A stretch of 64,000 bases of DNA from Bermanella sp047621325 (GTDB lineage: Bacteria; Pseudomonadota; Gammaproteobacteria; Pseudomonadales; Oceanobacteraceae), in the NCBI GenBank assembly GCA_047621325.1, contig JBLHLT010000010.1, positions 1-64,000 on the forward strand. The letters run 5' to 3'. The notes beneath the pieces are model-generated. The model was not told the origin of the DNA and did no database searches. It saw only the letters and a list, made by a program, of their open reading frames with translations. Position numbers and translations under genes: made by a program. Each line of letters opens with the position of its first letter. The stretch's first letter is position 1. Below, piece by piece: positions 60,041-64,000 of the stretch.

Positions 60041-60280
60041 ATGGTATCACAGTCGTTTGATGTTTTATTAGATGTATCAGGCTTACGTTGCCCAATGCCG
60101 CTATTGAAAACCAAGCAAGCATTAAGTTCCATGATATCTGGTCAAGTTGTGAAGGTCGTTTGTAGCGATGCTGGATCTTGGCGTGATATTCCTGCGTTTG
60201 TTGAGTTAACCGTTCATTCTTTGTTGTTTTCTGAGCAAAGTGATGAGCAATTTATTTTTATGATTCAAAAAGGAGAATAG
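60041..60280 (+). CDS. tusA: TusA/SirA-family sulfurtransferase-like protein
   Basis: A 79-residue protein with the C-P-x-P signature at C17 (GLRCPMPLLKTKQAL). The family relays sulfur for tRNA thiolation and molybdenum cofactor. Several paralogues exist in proteobacteria, so the exact TusA role is not certain. It is 8 bases before the PerM-family gene. Confidence 0.88.
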   Translation: MVSQSFDVLLDVSGLRCPMPLLKTKQALSSMISGQVVKVVCSDAGSWRDIPAFVELTVHSLLFSEQSDEQFIFMIQKGE

Positions 60281-60287
60281 ACTTAAT

Positions 60288-61376
60288 ATGTCTATGATGC
60301 GCCTAATTAGAGGCTGGGTAGAGCAATATTTTTCAGATGAAGAAGCACTGTTTCTTTTGCTGTTAATGGTTGTTGGTTTTGTCATTGTCTTAACATTAGG
60401 TAGTGAGTTGGCGCCTGCCATTGCCAGTGTGATTGTTGCCTATTTATTACAGGGGCCGGTGCAGGCACTTAGACGGTATGGTGTTGGGCATACCTTAGCC
60501 AGTGTGATTGTGTTTTTATTGTTTGTGATTGTGTGCTTAACGATTATGTTTATTGTCGTTCCCGCTGCTTGGGGTCAGGTGACGCAATTATTTACAGAGT
60601 TGCCAAAGATGCTTTCAAAAGGGCATGAGTTATTGGCTATTTTACCTGATCGATACCCTCTGCTTTTCGATCAAGATCAAATTAAAGCCTTTTCAAAAAC
60701 GATCGGTGAGGAAGCGGGTCGCGTGGGTCAGTTAGCACTATCATTTTCGTTGTCTAATCTACCAAACGTAGTGGCCATTCTCATATATCTAGTGCTAGTG
60801 CCCATTCTTGTTTTCTTTTTCTTAAAGGACGGCAATATGATGGTTCGTTGGTGGGTGTCTTTGATGCCATCAAAGAGAGTGTTGATTGGTCGAGTTTGGC
60901 GTGAAATGGATCAGCAGTTTGCTAATTATATTCGAGGCAAGGTGGTTGAAATTGGTGCGGTGGGTGTTGTGACTTATGTGGCGTTTGCCATTATGGGGAT
61001 TCGCTATGCAGCGCTGCTTGCTATTTTGGTTGGTTTGTCTGTTGTTATACCTTATATAGGTGCGGCGGTGGTTACGATCCCTGTTGTTCTAATCGCCTAT
61101 TTTCAATGGGGGCTTAGCTCCGATTTTTATTATCTGGTGGCGGTTTATTTTATAATCCAAGCGATTGACGGAAACGTTTTAGTGCCGTTACTGTTCTCAG
61201 AAGCGGTTAATTTGCATCCAGTGGTGATCATTTTAGCCGTCTTGTTGTTCGGCGGATTATGGGGATTGTGGGGTGTGTTTTTCGCTATTCCTTTGGCTAC
61301 TATTTTTAAAGCGGTTTTAACAGCTTGGCCAAAAGGCGTGCAAGCTGCTCAACAAGAGCCAGATACGCAGGCTTAA
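60288..61376 (+). CDS. AI-2E/PerM-family membrane transporter
   Basis: A 362-residue protein with about eight transmembrane helices of the AI-2E (formerly UPF0118) family. Landmarks are the N-terminal VVGFVIVLTLGSELAPAIASVIVAYLL, the amphipathic central part, and the C-terminal VVIPYIGAAVVTIPVVLIAY and NLHPVVIILAVLLFGGLWGLWGVFFAIPLATIFKA. Substrates vary, for example Na+/H+ exchange or autoinducer export. It forms a pair with tusA upstream, as in Pseudomonas. Confidence 0.88.
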   Translation: MSMMRLIRGWVEQYFSDEEALFLLLLMVVGFVIVLTLGSELAPAIASVIVAYLLQGPVQALRRYGVGHTLASVIVFLLFVIVCLTIMFIVVPAAWGQVTQLFTELPKMLSKGHELLAILPDRYPLLFDQDQIKAFSKTIGEEAGRVGQLALSFSLSNLPNVVAILIYLVLVPILVFFFLKDGNMMVRWWVSLMPSKRVLIGRVWREMDQQFANYIRGKVVEIGAVGVVTYVAFAIMGIRYAALLAILVGLSVVIPYIGAAVVTIPVVLIAYFQWGLSSDFYYLVAVYFIIQAIDGNVLVPLLFSEAVNLHPVVIILAVLLFGGLWGLWGVFFAIPLATIFKAVLTAWPKGVQAAQQEPDTQA

Positions 61377-61496
61377 CCTACAAAACACCTATTTTAGTGT
61401 GTTTATAACGTCCATTATGGGCTGGCGGGCCTTGCCACAAAGGGGTTGCGCCAGTACCATTGCGCTCTATTTTTATATCGTTCTCGGAGAAGGTAC

Positions 61497-62372
61497 ATGA
61501 TCACCGGAAGCATCGTAGCTTTAGTGACACCAATGGAAGCAACAGGGGCTGTGGACTGGAATGCCCTAAAGACATTGGTCGAGATGCATATTGAGAAGGG
61601 TACTGCCTCAATTGTTGCTGTTGGTACATCAGGGGAGTCGGCAACACTTAACCCTGAAGAGCATCTCGAAGTGATTGGTAAGATTGTAACTTGGGTCAAT
61701 GGTCGTATTCCTGTTATTGCAGGCACGGGTGCTAACTCAACGTCAGAAGCCATTCATTTAACAAAAGAAGCTCAGCGCTTAGGTGCAGATGCGGTTTTAT
61801 TGGTAACACCTTATTACAATAAGCCAACCCAAGAAGGCTTATTTTTACACCATAAGGCAATTGCTGAAGCGGCCAGTATCCCTCAGATTTTATATAACGT
61901 ACCGGGCCGTACTGCGTGCGATATGTTGCCTGAAACGGTTGAGCGATTAGCGCAGTTTGACAATATTGTTGGTATTAAAGAAGCAACGGGTGATATTGCT
62001 CGTGCTCGTGATGTGATTGCTCGTGTTGGTGACAAAATGGCCGTTTACTCGGGCGATGATGAAACCGCTTATGAATTAATACTAGCTGGCGGTAAAGGTA
62101 ATATCTCAGTGACCGCTAATGTGGCACCTGCTGAAATGGCGCAATTGTGTGCACTGGCTTTAGCGGGCAAGGCAGAAGAAGCAAAAGCATTAAACGATCA
62201 GTTGATGAATTTACATAGCGCTATGTTTTTAGAGTCTAACCCTATTCCAGTTAAATGGGCTCTGCACGAAATGGGATTAATTGGCCCAGCCATTCGATTA
62301 CCTTTAACCCAGTTGTCATCGTCATTGCGGGAACCTTTGCGTCACGCACTGGGTCAATGGAAGTTGATTTAA
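61497..62372 (+). CDS. dapA: 4-hydroxy-tetrahydrodipicolinate synthase
   Basis: A 291-residue lysine/peptidoglycan-pathway aldolase. The Schiff-base lysine is K161 (GIKEATGD), the same number as in E. coli; Y133 lies in YNVPGRT, and the pyruvate contact is GTSGESATL. The start is ATG at 61497 behind GGAGAAGG; an in-frame ATG at 61446 gives an unlikely basic leader. Confidence 0.97.
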   Translation: MITGSIVALVTPMEATGAVDWNALKTLVEMHIEKGTASIVAVGTSGESATLNPEEHLEVIGKIVTWVNGRIPVIAGTGANSTSEAIHLTKEAQRLGADAVLLVTPYYNKPTQEGLFLHHKAIAEAASIPQILYNVPGRTACDMLPETVERLAQFDNIVGIKEATGDIARARDVIARVGDKMAVYSGDDETAYELILAGGKGNISVTANVAPAEMAQLCALALAGKAEEAKALNDQLMNLHSAMFLESNPIPVKWALHEMGLIGPAIRLPLTQLSSSLREPLRHALGQWKLI

Positions 62373-62395
62373 TCATTATAAGATTGGAGTACCTA

Positions 62396-63034
62396 ATGCG
62401 CTTAGGTGTGTTGTTCGTTATTTTTCTTACGTTAAACGGCTGTAGTTGGTTATTCCATGACCGTACAGATGATTATTTGGCGAGTGACGTTAAAGCCAAT
62501 ATTCAGGTGCCTAAAGAAGTGGCTAACATTTCTTTGGTGCCGCAATTACCAATACCCGATGTGCAAGCAGGCTTAACCATTAAGGAGTTTGTGCTGCCTA
62601 GGCCAACACCGCTTGTGCTTGCTACGGAAGATGAGACTAACTCGACTAGCTTGTCTGAATTAAGCCAGGTTACGCTTGAAACTGATCTATTAAAAGACGG
62701 TAACGGTACTCCGATCTTACGCCTGAATATTGAGTTTGCCCGTGCTTGGTCTGAGCTGGGTGAGGCGCTTAAAAAAGCAGAAATTAATATAGTAGATTTA
62801 AATCGAAGCATCGGTACTTACTATATTGAACTGACTAAGCCTGGTAATCCGGATGATGTTGGTTTTTGGGCTGGGCTGTTTGGTGGCGAACCTGAGCCCG
62901 TTCAGGTCTCTTTGCAGGTTAAACTAAACCAAGCTCGATCGGGTGTGTATGTGGCAATTCATGAAGATGCGGATAATCTTGCTGAAGACGCTCAAGCGCA
63001 GTCTTTGCTGGAAAAGATTCAAGAAAAACTCTAG
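62396..63034 (+). CDS. bamC: Outer-membrane assembly lipoprotein BamC
   Basis: A 212-residue lipoprotein with lipobox LNGC (C16), following dapA as bamC/nlpB does in many gammaproteobacteria. The mature N-terminus has the YLAS-type stretch that binds BamD (DDYLASDVKANIQVPKEV), and one helix-grip domain follows (about 120-210). E. coli BamC has 344 residues and two such domains, so this one appears to have a single domain. The start is ATG at 62396 after TTGGAGT. Confidence 0.87.
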   Translation: MRLGVLFVIFLTLNGCSWLFHDRTDDYLASDVKANIQVPKEVANISLVPQLPIPDVQAGLTIKEFVLPRPTPLVLATEDETNSTSLSELSQVTLETDLLKDGNGTPILRLNIEFARAWSELGEALKKAEINIVDLNRSIGTYYIELTKPGNPDDVGFWAGLFGGEPEPVQVSLQVKLNQARSGVYVAIHEDADNLAEDAQAQSLLEKIQEKL

Positions 63035-63801
63035 TGCGATTTTGTAGTATTGGTAGTGGCAGTAAAGGCAATGGCACTTTGATTCAAAAGGGTGATACCT
63101 GCATTTTAATAGATGATGGTTTTACCCTTAAAGAGTTTGAAAACCGTCTTGCTCAAAAAGGCCTTACGCCTCTTAATCTTAGTGCCGTGCTCATTACTCA
63201 TGAGCACGGTGATCATATAAAGGGGGTTGGCCCCCTTGCTCGTAAGTATCGTATTCCTGTTTATTGTTCTCATGGTACGTCTCAACATGAAGGCTTAGGA
63301 GTCATTCCTAGTCTGAAGGTAATTGATAGTCATAGTGACTTTACCATTGGCGCATTGACGGTTTCCCCGGTTGTTGTTCCGCATGATGCTCGAGAGCCTA
63401 CACAGTTTGTTGTTAGCGATGGTGAGCTTACCGTTGGTGTGCTTACTGATCTTGGAAGTCTTACGCCTTACATTATTGAGAAATATCGCCACTGTCATGG
63501 TCTGTTAATTGAAACTAATCATGATGTGGCAATGTTACGACGTGGGCCTTACCCGCCAAAATTAAAAGTGCGTGTTGAAGGGTCTTTGGGGCATTTAAAT
63601 AATGAGCAGGCGGCGCAATTTTTAATGCAGGTTGATCAAAGTCAGCTGCAATACGTGGTCGCGACTCACATAAGCGAGCAGAATAACCAAGTTGATTTAG
63701 CTATACAGAATATCTGTTCTGCTCTGCAGTGTGATCCTGATTGGGTGATCATGGCAAGTCAGGAAACGGGTTTTGATTGGCGTGAACTTACAACTCAATA
63801 A
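63034..63801 (+). CDS. MBL-fold metallohydrolase
   Basis: A 255-residue metallo-beta-lactamase-fold protein of the YycJ/VicX-like group. The metal motif is HEHGDHIKGVG (H-x-H-x-D-H), with ATHISEQNN late. These are possible phosphodiesterases or nucleases. The start is GTG, overlapping the bamC stop by one base. In Pseudomonas the same gene follows bamC and precedes purC. Confidence 0.9.
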   Translation: MRFCSIGSGSKGNGTLIQKGDTCILIDDGFTLKEFENRLAQKGLTPLNLSAVLITHEHGDHIKGVGPLARKYRIPVYCSHGTSQHEGLGVIPSLKVIDSHSDFTIGALTVSPVVVPHDAREPTQFVVSDGELTVGVLTDLGSLTPYIIEKYRHCHGLLIETNHDVAMLRRGPYPPKLKVRVEGSLGHLNNEQAAQFLMQVDQSQLQYVVATHISEQNNQVDLAIQNICSALQCDPDWVIMASQETGFDWRELTTQ

Positions 63802-63963
63802 CAAATCATGAACAAAAAACAACACTATGAGTGAAAATGCTCACATCTGGCTAATAGTTTGGCTGCGTTTTATCCGTAGTTGTGATTAAATTTGGCCAAA
63901 TCTATTGATCATGGTAGCGTTAGCCTTGGTTGATTTGAAGATTACTTTTAGAGGAAGATAAAA

Positions 63964-64000
63964 ATGAAAAAAATCCTTGCTGTAGCGGTTGTAGCTGCTT
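63964..64000 (+). CDS. Start of an exported protein (partial)
   Basis: ATG behind AGAGGAAGA opens MKKILAVAVVAA, the start of a signal peptide, cut by the window edge. It is not the purC expected at this position in Pseudomonas. Likely an outer-membrane or periplasmic protein. Confidence 0.6.
   Translation, partial: MKKILAVAVVAA

Noticed and set aside
1..64000. CRISPR arrays, insertion sequences, prophage genes
   Set aside because: No regularly spaced repeats, transposases, integrases or phage structural genes were seen.

Overview
The window reads as chromosome of a marine, moderately AT-rich gammaproteobacterium of the Oceanospirillales/Alcanivorax/Pseudomonas neighbourhood. The evidence is the conserved block aspS - ruvCAB - ybgC - tolQRAB - pal - cpoB - tRNA-Lys - nadA - bepA - tusA - perM - dapA - bamC - MBL hydrolase in the order known from Pseudomonas and relatives, together with an AlmA-type alkane monooxygenase and a glucosylglycerate (osmolyte) operon, both typical of marine and oil-associated genera. 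Genus assignment is inference. No phage, IS element, CRISPR array or rRNA operon was seen.

Layout: 1-4.5 kb holds ahpC/ahpF peroxide defence, then a MarR regulator and an alpha/beta hydrolase that share an operator core. 4.5-8.5 kb holds a RidA protein and a CrtI-like/ferredoxin-reductase gene pair closed by a TetR regulator. 8.6-12.7 kb is a three-gene signalling operon: a histidine kinase with an ethylene-receptor-like membrane domain, a stand-alone receiver and a receiver-GGDEF protein. 12.7-17.4 kb holds a degenerate GIY-YIG protein, a Cache hybrid kinase and a lipoprotein. 17.4-20.5 kb is a divergent acetoacetyl-CoA synthetase / beta-keto-acid cleavage enzyme pair around a perfect 17-bp palindrome. 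20.7-21.9 kb is an M48 peptidase fused to a pilin-like tail. 22-27.6 kb is a four-gene minus-strand operon for making and recycling glucosylglycerate. 28.5-33.3 kb is leucine dehydrogenase plus branched-chain 2-oxoacid dehydrogenase E1alpha, E1beta and E2, interrupted by duplicated E1beta tails and inverted repeats. 33.3-35.7 kb holds the AlmA-like monooxygenase and a membrane hydroxylase. 35.8-41.5 kb is a TPP-riboswitch thiamin operon (thiC-thiO-thiS-thiG-thiDE). 41.6-46 kb holds assorted single genes, including an HU-like protein with a lysine/alanine tail and an HPt-HD-GYP protein. 46.3-64 kb is the conserved housekeeping block.

How the genes work together: GalU, GpgS, a fused glycerate kinase/phosphatase and a GH13 phosphorylase form a possible closed glucosylglycerate cycle. 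Leucine dehydrogenase feeds 2-oxoacids to the Bkd complex, whose E3 is not in the window. BKACE would release acetoacetate that AacS can activate. At least three proteins carry c-di-GMP or phosphorelay domains. The most notable item is the ethylene-receptor-like kinase: all seven residues known to matter for copper/ethylene binding in plant ETR1 are present with identical spacing, and the operon's last gene has an intact diguanylate cyclase motif.
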